Below, piece by piece: positions 13,456-26,100 of a stretch of 64,000 nucleotides of DNA. This DNA is from Caenorhabditis remanei (taxonomy: Eukaryota; Nematoda; Chromadorea; Rhabditida; Rhabditidae), in contig NC_071331.1 in NCBI RefSeq assembly GCF_010183535.1, positions 14,012,001 to 14,076,000 on the forward strand, in the 5' to 3' direction. A program made the translations under genes and the position numbers. Position 1 is the first letter of the stretch. Every line of letters begins with the position of its first letter. The notes beneath the pieces are model-generated. The model saw only the letters and a list, made by a program, of their open reading frames with translations. It ran no database searches and was not told the DNA's origin.

Positions 13456-14641
13456 CTAGACAACTGATTTCTTATACTGTTCAATGAAGGCGTCATGAGC
13501 TTCTTGAACTCCAGCTTCCTCCATTAATTTCTTTTTTCGAAAATAGTTGAGAATCACTTGATGAACGAAAAGATATTGAGCGTCAGTCTGAAAATTATAC
13601 AATTATTCTGATATTTTTTATTCTTTATAATCCAATTTAACCTGAATTGAGTTGTTTCTCTGCTCACGAATCTTGACCAAAATCTTGTCTCCATCTTCAA
13701 TTGACTGCCCTGAAATTAGCTGATCCATCACGTATTCCAACATCACAACTGATCCAGTTCGACCGATTCCAGCAGAACAATGAACTACGATTGGTCCTCT
13801 GAAAATGGTAAAAATTTATAATGTAGGGAGAGAATGTCCTACTTTGAAGGTCTAGCTTGATCAAGTAACTCGAGAATAGCCATATCAGCAGCTGGAACTC
13901 CACGATCCGGCCAATCATTCCAGTGATAGTGAATAGTTTTCAATGAATTCCCACCAGGTCCTTCAATCAAAACCTCTGATGCTATAACTTTGGCTTTCGC
14001 ATCGGGTGCTCTGAACTGGAATTGACTGGAGGATTCCAACTTGACCGTTATCTTCTGCCCTCCTTCTTCAAACTCCAGCACATCTTTTTTCTTGTTCGGA
14101 TAGTACTCATAACACTTTTTTGATCCTTTTTCAGTCAGATTGCACAACATAAAAATGAATTCAACCCTCTCCTGAAGACACATATACCAGAAATCGGCAC
14201 AAGTCTTTTCCAGTGGTGCTTGAGTACAAATGAAACGTTGGGGATTGGTTGGAACGGCCACATAATTCGCATGAATGTATTCATGTGGCCATGGAGAATT
14301 CAGTTTTACACGATTATTGTCAAGGCATCCGACGTCTTTGTATCGATTTTTCCCATTCTCTTGAGCGTTTTTAAATGCTTTCATTTTTTCGAAATCGTTA
14401 TAACGCTTCATGGTTGAAAACTCAGCACGAAGACCTTGCGGCATTTTCTCAAGAGTTCTAGCCACGAATTTCAGTATCTGTTTCTTCTGTTGTTTCCTCT
14501 CAATAGTTGTTGGCTCATCGAGTACAGTCGACTTCTGACTACGTTCAGTAATTGCCGAGCGAGGTTTCTTTGATCGTTCTGTAGTAGAAAGGGAATATAT
14601 ATTATATGAGTGAAGACCAGAGACTCACTTATTTTGGACAT
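13456..14641 (-). CDS. Non-receptor protein tyrosine phosphatase, worm single-domain type
   Basis: Removes phosphate from tyrosine residues; this short single-domain class is greatly expanded in Caenorhabditis and many members are germline or sperm enriched (family knowledge, not shown here). Four exons (14641-14629, 14578-13843, 13798-13642, 13587-13456) give 1038 nt, or 345 residues. The classical PTP motifs appear in order: KNRYKDV, ANYV, FICTQAPLEKTCADFW, WNDWPDRGVP (WPD loop with the acid Asp), VHCSAGIGRTGS (P-loop with Cys and Arg) and NNSIQTDAQYLF (Q-loop). All catalytic residues are present, so it should be active. The N-terminus is a 13-nt first exon followed by about 45 basic residues. 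No membrane segment is seen. It lies 497 bp upstream of the PTPDC1-like gene on the same strand; the two are not close relatives. Confidence 0.92.
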
Positions 14642-14923
14642 TTCCAATCGCTTCGAAAGCTGTCAAAAATCGAGAACTGCCGATGTATGATTGTTCAGAA
14701 TTAAAGAATAAACAGAATCCCAATAGATTTGAATTGATAAGAAAAGTGGGCGGAGCTGATACGTGAACTTATGAATTAACAAGTTCCACGGAAAAAATTA
14801 TTGTCTAAGGGACATTCAAGATTTTTCGAAAGAGATTTTTTCAATATTTTTTTCAAATTTAGAGGCAGGGATTCATTTATAGATACAATGGGAATGAATA
14901 ATCAGAAAAATGTATTCAGCCCA

Positions 14924-16900
14924 TCAGTCAAACTGTGAATCTTCCAGAATAAGTCTTCCTGCTAGAAGAACTTCAACATTTTCGTCATCATCCACGTGAA
15001 CATCATCCAAATTGACTCCTTTTGATTCTGGCTGGAAGAAATTATTCTGTTATTAGAAAATATGTATTCCCGAAACACTTACCAAGAAGAAATACGAAAT
15101 TAACAAGTTAATAACTCCCAAAAGCAAAACAGTTGTGTTAACTGAATACGGCCACCACGCGTTAGCGTGAATCAGAATCGGAGCCAGAATTTTCCCGATA
15201 CGAGCAAAAAGAGAACATGAACCAGTAGCACTTGCTCTCGATGAAGTCTCCATTAATTCAATTGCACAAAGATAACACGCATCCCACGTGTATTCGATGA
15301 AAACTGTTCCGAATAGATAGACAATAAGGACTCCTGTGCTCTGAATGATTTTAAAATGAGTTCTAATTTTCATATCTTATTTTCGGATACTTACATGGTA
15401 ATCCTTTGCCATGAAACAAGTCAAAACAGTGATGCAAATCAATGATCCAATGAGAGATCCTTGGTGTAAAGTTCTTCTTTTGAAACTGGAAAAATGAGTA
15501 TCTACCAGAAGAAGCAACATTTTAGAGAAGACAAGTAGAACTCCAAAGCATAGTTGATTCAAGTAGAGATCTCCTGCTAAGTTTCCAGAGTTAAGATCCA
15601 TTGCTGTACTACAAATAGCAATAATGAACCACATTGACCACAATATTCGAAGTTTCTTGAACATTCCCCTCGTCTTTAATGTTTCTTTTAATGTTTTCGG
15701 ACGGAGAGTTTTGTGTTCCACTGGAGTATATGGGACACCAGCGACTTTTGTAATGTGAATTTCACTTTGAGTCATTCTCGCTTTGAATCCTTTGCTGTGT
15801 AGCCAAATTGGAGATTCAGGCAGCACAAAAATCACAAGAATAAGAGCAGGAATCAGAGAAATTGCAGCTGTAAAGGAGGCAAATCTCCATTCACGAGTTA
15901 AATAACATAATATTGTTAATCCAATTCTGCTCCATCCCCAATTGAAGAATCCACGTAAAACCATTCGTTGTTGTGGAAGAATTACTTCCATTATCCATGC
16001 ACAGAGAACGACGATTGTTCCACCGATGGAGAGGCCAACACAGAATCTGAAACAGAATATACCGTAAATACTGTATTATAACGGCACCTGTAATATAACG
16101 GCACCTGTATTATAACGGCACCCCATCAATACTCAGAATTCATGAATATCAATATACCGGTGTTTTTTCTTGTTTCTGGTTAGAAGGAGCGTGATTGATA
16201 ACGTCTTGATCAGCCGATAGAACTCCCAAAAAAAGTTTTTCTGGTAAATTTTAATAAGTTTTTAAAACCTCAAAATTTCTCTGGGAGGCAGTTGAAAAAT
16301 ATAACGGCATGCCGTTATAATACAGTATTTACGGTATTTCTCAAGTTCACTTATGAAACTAACCTTAATGCAAATAAAATAGTCACATTCGGGGCAAGTC
16401 CACTGGCAAAAGTAGAACAAATTCCATTTGATAAAACAAAAATTCCAACAGGTTTCCTTCCAAATCTATCTGATAGATATCCGAAAAGTAATGTTCTGAT
16501 AAGAACTCCAAAATATTGAATTTGAGTGAAAAATGATTGATTGAAAGATGAAGAGCCACAGATCCAATCAAATCTGGAGCAATTAAAAATCTTTTTTATT
16601 CTACAATAAAAATAAAACTCACTCGATAGCAGCCGAATAATACGCTGGATCCACAAACATCAACTTATTCTTCGGGCACGAAGAATACACTTTACAGTCT
16701 TTTGTTGGCTGCGAATCATTCCCGCATTTCCATTTCGGAACATGATTCGAATAGATTCCGAAAATATTCTGACTCCCGAAGAAGTTAGCAAATTGCCAAG
16801 TTATAAAAGCGAAAATATGGAAACGGTTAACATCATACCACATAACTGGCAATTTAAAAGAACTTATTACGTAATAAATAGTCAGTTGATCACCTGTCAT
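14924..16900 (-). CDS. SLC22-like organic ion transporter (MFS), copy 1
   Basis: Major-facilitator membrane transporter of the organic cation/anion (OCT/OAT-like) group; the substrate cannot be read from sequence. Exons 16900-16894, 16845-16623, 16573-16364, 16046-15395, 15340-15083 and 15031-14924 give 1458 nt, or 485 residues. Seen features are a first helix followed by a Cys-containing extracellular loop (CGNDSQPTKDCKVYSSCP), the MFS loop GYLSDRFGRKPVGI, the PESPIWL motif after helix 6 typical of SLC22, and a hydrophilic acidic C-terminus. The first coding exon is only seven bases (ATGACAG); the alternative is an in-frame internal start, MWYDVNRF. Exon lengths 210, 652 and 258 are identical to copy 2, so the pair is a tandem duplication. 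Intron 16047-16363 has gained a foldback repeat that copy 2 lacks. Confidence 0.85.
16059..16337. repeat. Foldback MITE in transporter intron, 279 bp
   Basis: The left end starts ATACCGTAAATACTGTATT and the right end is its reverse complement. The left arm continues with three tandem units of about 17 bases containing TATAACGGCACC, and the right arm has one matching TATAACGGCA. No coding capacity. It fills the intron of SLC22-like copy 1; the same intron in copy 2 is only 42 bases long. Confidence 0.85.
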
Positions 16901-17047
16901 ATCTAATCATCGTCTTACTTTTTCTCACTAAACTGTGATAACTAATTGAATTCTCGTATCTCTTCTATTTCTGTTTTTTTCAACAATCGAAACCAATAAA
17001 CTTGAATTTTATTTATTTTAATAAAAATAAAATTCTTCTAGTCACAA

Positions 17048-18684
17048 TTATTCTCTAACTTTCTGCACCATCGCTTCAGTTTCTTCTAGAGTTTTGGAAT
17101 CATTCGATGGAGTATCATCCACATGAACATCATCCAAATTCACACCTTTTGATTCTTGCTGCAAATTATTCAAGTCGTTAAGTTTAAAAAATTCAAAAAA
17201 CATACCAAAAAGAAGTAAGAAATGAGAAGATTGGATGTTCCCAAAACCATTACAGTAGCATTGACCGAGTACGGCCACCACTGATTGGAATGAGTTAACA
17301 TTGGAGCCAGAATCATTCCGACTCGAGCAGATAATGAGCAGGATCCAGTTGCACTGGCTCTTGAGGGAGTCTCCATTAATTCAATTGCACAAAGATAACA
17401 AGCATCCCACGTGTATTCTAAGAATGCAGTTCCAATGAGATAAGTTATCAATACAGCAATTCCCTAAAATACCGATACTTTTAGCTAGGAAAATCAATAA
17501 GGACTAACATGATAATCTGATGCAGTGTAGAATGTCATTATGATTACACAAATAAGAGTTCCAATTAGAGATCCTTGATGCAGAGTTCTTCTTTTAAAAT
17601 TTGGAAAATTAGTGTCCACAAATAGAAGTAGCATTTTAGAGAAGACAAGTAGAACTCCAAAGCATAATTGATTCAAATATAGATCTCCAGCCAATGTTCC
17701 TGAATTCAGATCAATTGCACCTCCACAAATTGCCACAATGAACCACATTGACCACAAAACGAGCAACTTCTTGAACATTCCTTTTGTTCTCAAAGTCTCA
17801 ATTAATCCTTTCGGACGAAGAAGTTTATGTTCAACAGGAGTATATGGGACACCAGCGACTTTTGCAATGTGAATTTCACTCAGAATCATTCTCGATTTGA
17901 ATCCTTTGCTGTGTAACCAAACTGGACTTTCAGGAATCACGAAGATGACAAGAAGAAGAGCAGGAATCAGAGAAATTGCAGTTGTAAAGGAGGCAAGTCT
18001 CCATTCACGAGTAAAGTAACAAACTGCAGTCAATGCGATTCTAGTCCATCCCCAATTGAAGAATCCACGTAAAACCATACGTTGTTGTGGAAGAATTACT
18101 TCCATTATCCATGCACAGAGAACTACGAGCATGCCTCCGATAGATAAACCAACGAAGAATCTGAAAGTTCTTTGAATTTTTTAGAATTCACAGGAGTGAT
18201 ACCTCAATGCAAATAATACAGTCACATTCGGGGCAAGTCCACTTGCAAAAGTAGAACAAATTCCATTAGAAACCACCAGAATTCCAATTGGTTTTCTTCC
18301 AAATCTATCAGATAATGAACCAAAAAGTAATGTTCCGATTAAGAGGCCACCGAACTGAATTTGTGAGAAAAATGACTGATAAAATGCAGATGATCCACAT
18401 ATCCAATCGAATCTAATAGGAATAATTTCAGAAAATGTTCATTTCAAATTGAGAGAAACTTACTCTATTGCTGCCGAATCAAATGCTGGATCCACGAAAA
18501 TCAACTTGTTTTTCGGGCACGAAATATACACTTTACAGTCCTTTGTTGGCTGTGAATCATTTCCGCACTTCCATTTCGGAACATGATTCGAATAGATTCC
18601 AAAAATATTCTGACCTGCGAAATAGTTGGCAAATTGCCAAGTGATGAAAGCGAGAACATGAAATCGATTTATATCATACAGCAT
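17048..18684 (-). CDS. SLC22-like organic ion transporter (MFS), copy 2
   Basis: Tandem paralogue of the copy just downstream on the same strand. Exons 18684-18464, 18412-18203, 18160-17509, 17463-17206 and 17158-17048 give 1452 nt, or 483 residues. It shares the Cys-bearing loop (CGNDSQPTKDCKVYISCP), the MFS A-loop (here built on LSDRFGRKPIGI), PESPVWL and the C-terminal ESKGVNLDDVHVDD stretch with copy 1. The start is taken as the ATG at 18684 (MLYDINRFHV), two bases inside an exon whose acceptor is ATTTTAG at about 18700; an additional short upstream exon like that of copy 1 cannot be excluded. The C-terminus is longer and more acidic than in copy 1. Only 148 bp separate its stop from the copy 1 start, which is a spacing seen in worm operons. 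Confidence 0.86.
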
Positions 18685-18969
18685 AGTTCGCAGACTAAAA
18701 TGAAGATTTATCACAAAAAATGGACGACTTCAACTACTGTCACAATTCATTCTCGTCTTCTCTCCCTGATCTATGATAACTTCCTGCGCCCTCTTTGGGT
18801 TCAAAGGACCAAGGTTTTGTCATCAGCAGAACAATTAACAAAATGATTTATAGTTTTATACTTCTGCAAGTGTCAAAATGAACTAAAATTATTTATTGAA
18901 TTCAGAAAACTCGTAATACGTCGGAGACTAATTGAGCAGTATTAAAATGACTAGATTTTCATAATTTAT

Positions 18970-20179
18970 CTACAAATCGGAACTAGACTTGTGCATTGGC
19001 ATGTAATCAATCTTCTGTAGTTCATCTAAATGAGCAGCTTGCTTGGTGAGCTCTGGGTAGTCGGTTAGGATTGGAATGTGAAGGGTTTTGAGCATCCAGT
19101 GCATTTCAGCCATATCGTTTACTGTCCACACGGCAACACGCATTCCACGTCTCTTCTGATCAAGAATCAAGGCTCTGAAAATCGATTCGTACGTTTCATA
19201 TTTTAAGAATTATAGTCTCACTGTGAAATATCCAAATTATTGGTTAGAAGAAGATCAGCACCAAGATACCATGGAGTCACTCTTTTCAATAACCAAACAT
19301 GAGCGACATCTATTAATTCAAAAAGCGTTTGCTTCGGCCCTGAATATCTTTGACGAAGGTTTTCAATATCGTGGTAAGACCAGAACTTGAGACGCCACGT
19401 CAATCCAGTAAGTATACGTTGATCTCCTCTCTTGATACGATAGACAACCCATGGGAAGAAACTACAAACGATAGCTTTGTCGTATAGATTGTATTTTGAG
19501 AAAAGGTTTGCGATTTGATCAACGAGCTCATTATCCGAATCTTTAACATCAAATAGCATCCGAGTGTTGTTCTCAACTGCCCAATTCACAACATCTTCCA
19601 TATCAGGAACTCTTTCACGAGCTACTGCTTCAAAACGACTGTGATCTCTGAAATCTAAACATTTAATTGATACATAATAGGAACACGATTACCCTGGAGC
19701 AGTTCTGATGAAAGTCGCTGAAATATTACAACGGTCGAGTTCAGCACGAGTTTTATTTCTGATCGGTCCAGTCATATCTGTAGTTCTATCCAAGTCATCA
19801 TCATGCATCAATACAGCTCTTCCGTCTTTTGTCAACGCCACATCGAATTCAATTAGATCAGCTCCGTCTTTCTTCGCTTGTGCAAACCCGGCCATACTGT
19901 TTTCAGGGAAACTCTTCGGTGCTCCACGGTGGCCTCCGATTCTGAATCCAGAGAAGAACGTTTCCACCTAAAATAATATTCATTTTGTGCAAGATGAATT
20001 TAAAAAAAACTTACATCTGAACTCGAGCATTTCTCATTTTTTGTAGTGTATGCGAAGACAAAAAGAGAAAGTGGAATGAGCAGAAGTCCTGGAGGATAGA
20101 TGACGTAAATTGCAGCAATAACGGCAATCGAAACTCCAAGAATTTTCGATGCCGACTCTTCTAAACTGAATCCGGCCAT
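18970..20179 (-). CDS. Glycerophosphodiester phosphodiesterase, GDE1-like
   Basis: Membrane enzyme of the GDPD family that hydrolyses glycerophosphodiesters to glycerol phosphate and an alcohol. Four exons (20179-20015, 19967-19693, 19647-19222, 19174-18970) give 1071 nt, or 356 residues. An N-terminal hydrophobic stretch (residues about 13-45) is followed by the catalytic start GGHRGAPKSFPENSMAGF (the HRG and E-N signatures) and LIEFDV and VLMHDDDLDRTTD, which carry the metal-binding Glu/Asp and second His. Later phrases MLFDVKDSDNE and VAVWTVNDMAEM, and the PILTDYPE ending, match vertebrate GDE1. All key residues are present. It would be the first gene of the minus-strand cluster leading into the two transporters and the phosphatases. 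A possible AATAAA on the minus strand is seen near 18895. Confidence 0.92.
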
Positions 20180-23100
20180 CCTTTGGAATTCGGATAATTA
20201 CCTGCAAATTACATCACATTATTTCGGCGGAAAATTAGTTTGCGAAGGCCCGGAACATATGAAGAGACAAAAATTTCACAAAAGCTTTCAATTAAAATGC
20301 TATTTCGATTGAGAATAGCGTGAAAAGTCGAAATTAATAAATGATAAATGTGTTAACCTTCAATTTTCTTATCGTTACAATCATAAAACGGTGTGCGATA
20401 AGTCTAAAAATGTTGTAAAAAAGGAAATGGAGAAATTGTGAAGAGTCGACGAAAAGAGAACAAGGAAGTGAAGAGACGCAGACATTGAGAGAGTAGAAAG
20501 AACATAAATGCAGAGAACGAACAGAGAAACATTCGATTTGTAGGATACATATTCTGATGTAGAGGGAGCATTGTTCTTTTGAAAAAATAATTCAAATAAT
20601 CATTGAACGGATCGAGTATCAAAAAACAAAACAAAGTATTCGCAGAAACTATTTGCCGACTGACAGTATCCTACAAATGATTGGGTTTATGCATAATCCG
20701 TGAAACGAATTCCAGAAATATTTGAAAAGAGTCCTCTTCTAAGATACAATTTTTATTTCAGAAGTATTCAAAAATACATCACTGATGTTGTTACAGACAT
20801 TAAATGTTTTCATCCCCAGAATACATCCGAACTTAAAATTTGATCATCCTTCTGGAGATGCAACGTGGATTAGGTTAGAATGAGCGAGCAAAACAAAAAG
20901 AGTCAACATTTCGTTGTGTTCATCCATATTTCTTTATTTGGTATGTTCCATGTTCAATTTATCCCTTGAGAATATAAGAGGACAACACCTCCTCTCTCCG
21001 CTTCTTTTCGCTCTATTTCTTGTTCCGACCACCAACTCTTCTAGCTTTTTCCTCTCAAATGATCCAAAACACGAAGCTTTTTGGACCATTGAAAGCAACT
21101 AGTTACGTGCAAAGTACTCTTCTCATCATTATTCACCTAATTTATATGAAACCTTTTCCCCTAGTTTCATCTTCATTCCTTATTACTCATTCATTCTCGG
21201 GGCCACTATTTCACTTTTTCTCCCACTTTTCTTGTCGACTTTTTCTCAGTCAGGTCCTCGGAATGATGAATTGGGTTTCGTCTTTCAAAAAAAGAACAGT
21301 TGTTTTGAGTTGAATGGGGAAACGAAAATAGTGTTGAAGAGATAAGAATCGAGGTGACAAGTGAAAATGTTATCACTTGTTTATTTGAGATTTCTGGATT
21401 GATCTTGTTGATTTAGTGTCAATTTGTGATTTTCGGCAGGAATATATCAATTTGCTTGCTCTTTATATCTACTTTGACTTCTACTCTTTCTTCCGAAAAT
21501 GTTGCTAATTATCAAATGAATTATATCTAAGTGTGATAAATAATTAATGATTCATGTGACAAACCTCCCAGCTCTATCTCGTCTGGAAGTAAATTTTCAG
21601 AATAGATTGTTTCACTTTTTCTCTCCACGAATCTCTGATATTTGTCAAAAATGGGTCTTTTTGAACTTTAAAAATGAATTGATCATTGAATGTTTCCACT
21701 CAAGATTCCTAGAATTTCTTTATTAAACTTTCTCCCTTCTCTCATAGAACATGCAACTTTTGTTCTTATTCTCTTTGTTCTAGTTCATTCTCTTAACCGT
21801 TCATTGATTGAGGAGACATAAATCAAAAATATAACTATTCAGATTTACAACTCTTTCTATCTCAAGCCTTCGTGCATTTTCCCAAAAAGAAACTCTTTCC
21901 TGTCCGTATTTACCCACCCGAGTAAACTCTAATAAAGCCATTTCCCCGCTGGCCCATTCCGTCGTATAAATACTTCAGTCTCTGACCTAAAAAAAGGAAG
22001 TATTTGTATGACACCCACTAAAGAATGTACAATTCTTTTATACATGTTAATTGTTTCCAGCTTTATTCAATTATCTAATGAGGGAGAAGAAGTGTAAAAT
22101 GTGCCCACCCACTTCCAGAAATACCATAATCTTCTCCAAAATGAGCTACGTTCGGTTCTCCAATACCGAAGTTGTACTTATCCGTTTTAGCTGTTTGATT
22201 TTAACATCTTTTCACATAGTTGGTCACGTACTAGACTAATTATCAGTATACTTTAAATTTTGAATCTAAATGCAAATTTCTGTGACGTTGAAACGCTTTC
22301 TCTACTGTTATATTCTGGGCAAGTCACTTTGCTGATCTTTTAATTTCACAAATAGTTAGTTTTCATTTGAAGGATTTTTCCTTCTCACGTTTTTGATGAA
22401 TCTGCAATATTGTATAGCTACCTTGCTATCGGAGAGAGAGACGATATCTGCATGCAGTTTGATGAATCTGCATATATTTGACTACACTTTCCCAGTATCT
22501 TATTTTCTAAGAACATTTACAAGACAGGATCGGTCTACGAAAGAAAATCGAATTGAGCTCTGGCTCTCTGAGTTTTTTCGAATACTTTTTCTGTTCACTT
22601 GCACTTTGAACTTTTCCCTTCTTCGATAACAATACTTTTGACATGAGATGAGATGAATACCTTCAACGACTTTCATTCTTTTCCCCCAGAAAAAAGAAAC
22701 AAAGCTCGGACAAAAAAGTCCTTTTAATTAGATGATCTTCGACGTTGTTTCTGGTTTCATGATCTAATTCAACGGAGAAACAACTAGCAGTCTACTGTAG
22801 TTCTAATTCCCGTCTTGATAATTGAATTCTCGCCTGATTTTAAACTTTTATTCTGGCTGGATCGAAATATCAAAGTTTGTTTGGTGGTCATCCGAATCGA
22901 GGGACACCGTTTATTGCATTCTAACATCACATTCTGAACGGAGCTGTTTATCCGTACCCTTCCCACTTTATCAGCTCGATAATGTTCTTATTTGCAATGG
23001 TCGAAAACAAGTGATCAGCATCAAAAATATTATTTTAAAAAGTCGGAATGTTTTTATCATTTCCACCTGCTCCTGCCATCTCAAAACGAGTTCTAAATTC

Positions 23101-26100
23101 ATCTTAAATTCAATTTTGCGGGCAAGAATCAACTTCTTTTTGTAGTTTGATATATTCGAAAACTTTGAATCATAACACAGCCTTGCAACTGGAATTCTGA
23201 TTCTAAGAATCAGGCAAAGTTTCACTGAAAATGTTAAATTTGTTTTCAGCTGCCCTCTGTTGAAAATTTGATTAGAAACTCTAACGGACTTTAGTATTAA
23301 GTACTTTTAAGGAAATTGAGGATCAAAGATTAGCCAGTGGAATTTGAATTTAGAACCGTTTCCTTTGGTTGAAGCCCAGTTAATTTCTGTGAAAAAATAA
23401 AACTAGAATGTGCTTTAACCTCAGCCGTTCGACTGTGCCTTTTCTCATACTTCCTTATTTGTGTTTCAAGTGCCATCTCTCTCTTTTCATCTTCTTTTTT
23501 CTTTTCTTTTTCTCAAATCATTTTTCTTGAGATTTAGATATCAGTTCCATTTAAACCACCTTTATTCCCAATTCTTCCTAACGTCATCCTCATTTTCAGA
23601 ACCCTCCTACATACATTTCTTCTTCCTCATCATTTCATTTCACTCCTTTTTCTGCAACATACTGATGAGTGACCCTTCACTGCCATCTGAATTATTAATT
23701 CTACCGACCTGAATATTGCAAAGTGACACTCTCAAATTTTGTCGAGACTAGCGAATTCTAGACTTTTTGTGACACGAATACCCCACGTGATCACTGTGTT
23801 ACAGGTGATAAAAGTTGAAGTTTGTGTTGCTCTTGAATGAAATGTCGATTCTTTTACGTTTTGACTTCTGGTCCTTTATGACGTTGATGGAAATTTTAGG
23901 TCTTTTGAAATGCTATTTAAGGACAACGACTAAACGATTTCAGATGTTATTGATTCAAAAAACATTTCAGATTATTCATGATGAATATCCTCATACTTAT
24001 TGAATCCTATGGAAATCATCGATTAAAATTGAAGGAATAGTTCAGGATTTGCAAATAGCATAAAAGAGACCTAGTTTTTTTTTTCAATAGAATTCTTTCA
24101 TAAGGTGCACAGAATATGAACCTGTTCGTTCACTATAAAAGACTGAATACCATTCCTTTCAACTCATTTTTCTCATAAACTGTGATCATCTGAATCAACG
24201 AATAAAAACTACAATTTCCTCAGTACTCGATTAGTCTGTGATCTTTTTCCAATAAGGTTTCTTATTCTCTTCTTCCAGTTTATTTGCAATTGCTCCATGA
24301 GCATCATGATGTTTCACACCATTTGATAAATATGCCCTCCTTCTGTGCACCAACCACGTCATCCGTCCACTCTAAAATAAACATATTCAAAACATCGGAG
24401 ATACACTTTTTCAAGGGTAACAACTTCTTCGTCTTGCCCGAGTTGTTTTGTCGTATTTCTCCACCCTCGATCATTTCTGAAATCTTAGTTACAAATGCAT
24501 TCGATTGTTTATTATCTAGAATCTTCATATTTTCAGTACATAAAGTTGTACAGTAGTCTATGTGTCCTCAGTTTTTGGAAGAACCTTTGGGATGTTTCGA
24601 GAGTGCTTGAGACCTTTGATTTATGTTGTACCTTCCACAAAATATTTGATCAAACTAACGTCTCCCAACTCTTGAGACTTACTTCCCTGGCCATATTCAT
24701 AATTTTCCGTATTCCAGGAACCCATATAAATTTCACTTTTTCTTCCATTTCGTCTGGTCCTTTCTCTGAAATAATAAATACTGCCTCAGGTACATCCGTT
24801 TTATTTTTCATCTCAGATTACTTTCTGGAAACTCTCCGTTTTCCTCTCTTCTCATTTCTCTCCAATTGGTTTTTCATTGCTGCTCACATAAATTATTTGT
24901 CTGAAAATGTGAGTGTGTTCCCTTCGAACACACGTGTACTACACATATGGGTCACCACAATAAATTCTCCCTTTTTCTTATTCCTTCTTTTTTTGCTTTT
25001 GTTTCAAAAAACGGATGTAGTTGCTTTTATTAACTAATTCCTTTCAGACTAATTGTTCAATTGTCAGCCAGTTTTATGAAAAACTGAGTTTATTTTTCTT
25101 TCCTTTTTTCTTACCACTCAATTTCAAAAAGCGGAAACATGACCAAAATCCAAGTCTGCGTAAGTCTCGTTTTTCTCTCCTCATCCACTCTTGTTTCCGG
25201 ATACCATCCCTAATTAAGTTCTGTTTGTTCGAGTGGAAAAACTGAAATCAAGAGGTTTTACACTTGAATGCGTCAGTGTTTGATACAAAACGAAAAATAC
25301 AATTTGTACTTGTCACTTTTAGATCTCACTCGCTGATTACTGTAGGTTTTGCAGAGAAATGCACTTAAGCTAGTTCAAAGAACCATCATTAGGAGGAACT
25401 GAAACTTCTTTGTCTTCTATTTTTATGCTCTTCTGTACTTCAACCTTCGCACTCCAGAAAATTTGAATGTATGTCCGAAATATCCAACTTTTTCCAATAT
25501 GCAAAATAAGTTTATTCCATTTTTACACTTTCGGAACATTCTTCAGTTTGTTCCTTGTTCTTTTTCTCTCCTCATTTTTCTCAATTGTTTACATCTACCG
25601 TACCCTGTCCAGACGAACTAATTGTGTGTATTCCAATTCGATTCTGAGATTCTCAGAAAGCAAAACGTGACAATTAAAAAAAAGAGTTACTTTCGAAAAT
25701 TCATATTTTCAGCTCAGTGGATTATCATTATAATCTATTTTATTGAGGGTGGTGTATCAGGTATATTTATGACAAATTTGTGAGTGGATTACCTATTAAT
25801 CCAAATCAAACCTCGTTTCTTTTGAGTTTTTGACCTACATTCTCAGATCAGAATAAACTTTTCTCGGTTGGTTTAACCATTGAATTCAATTTATGATGTC
25901 TATTTCTTTCGATGCTTCTCGAGAACTTTCACTTTTTGTGTATTGATTGTACTGGACAAAAAACTGAGAAATTTCTGAGTTTTTTTCGTTTTATTAAGTG
26001 TCTTGCTGAATTTTTGGGTTACGGTAGTCTCAGATTAGTTGTCTATCATAAAGGGTTCCGGACCATGTTCTACTAAACTAACTACCATCAGACTCGACCC

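Noticed and set aside
24495..25037. 180-codon open frame on + in the gene desert
   Set aside because: Product of T-rich DNA (Phe, Leu, Ser, Ile) with no motif; other frames in the desert look the same.
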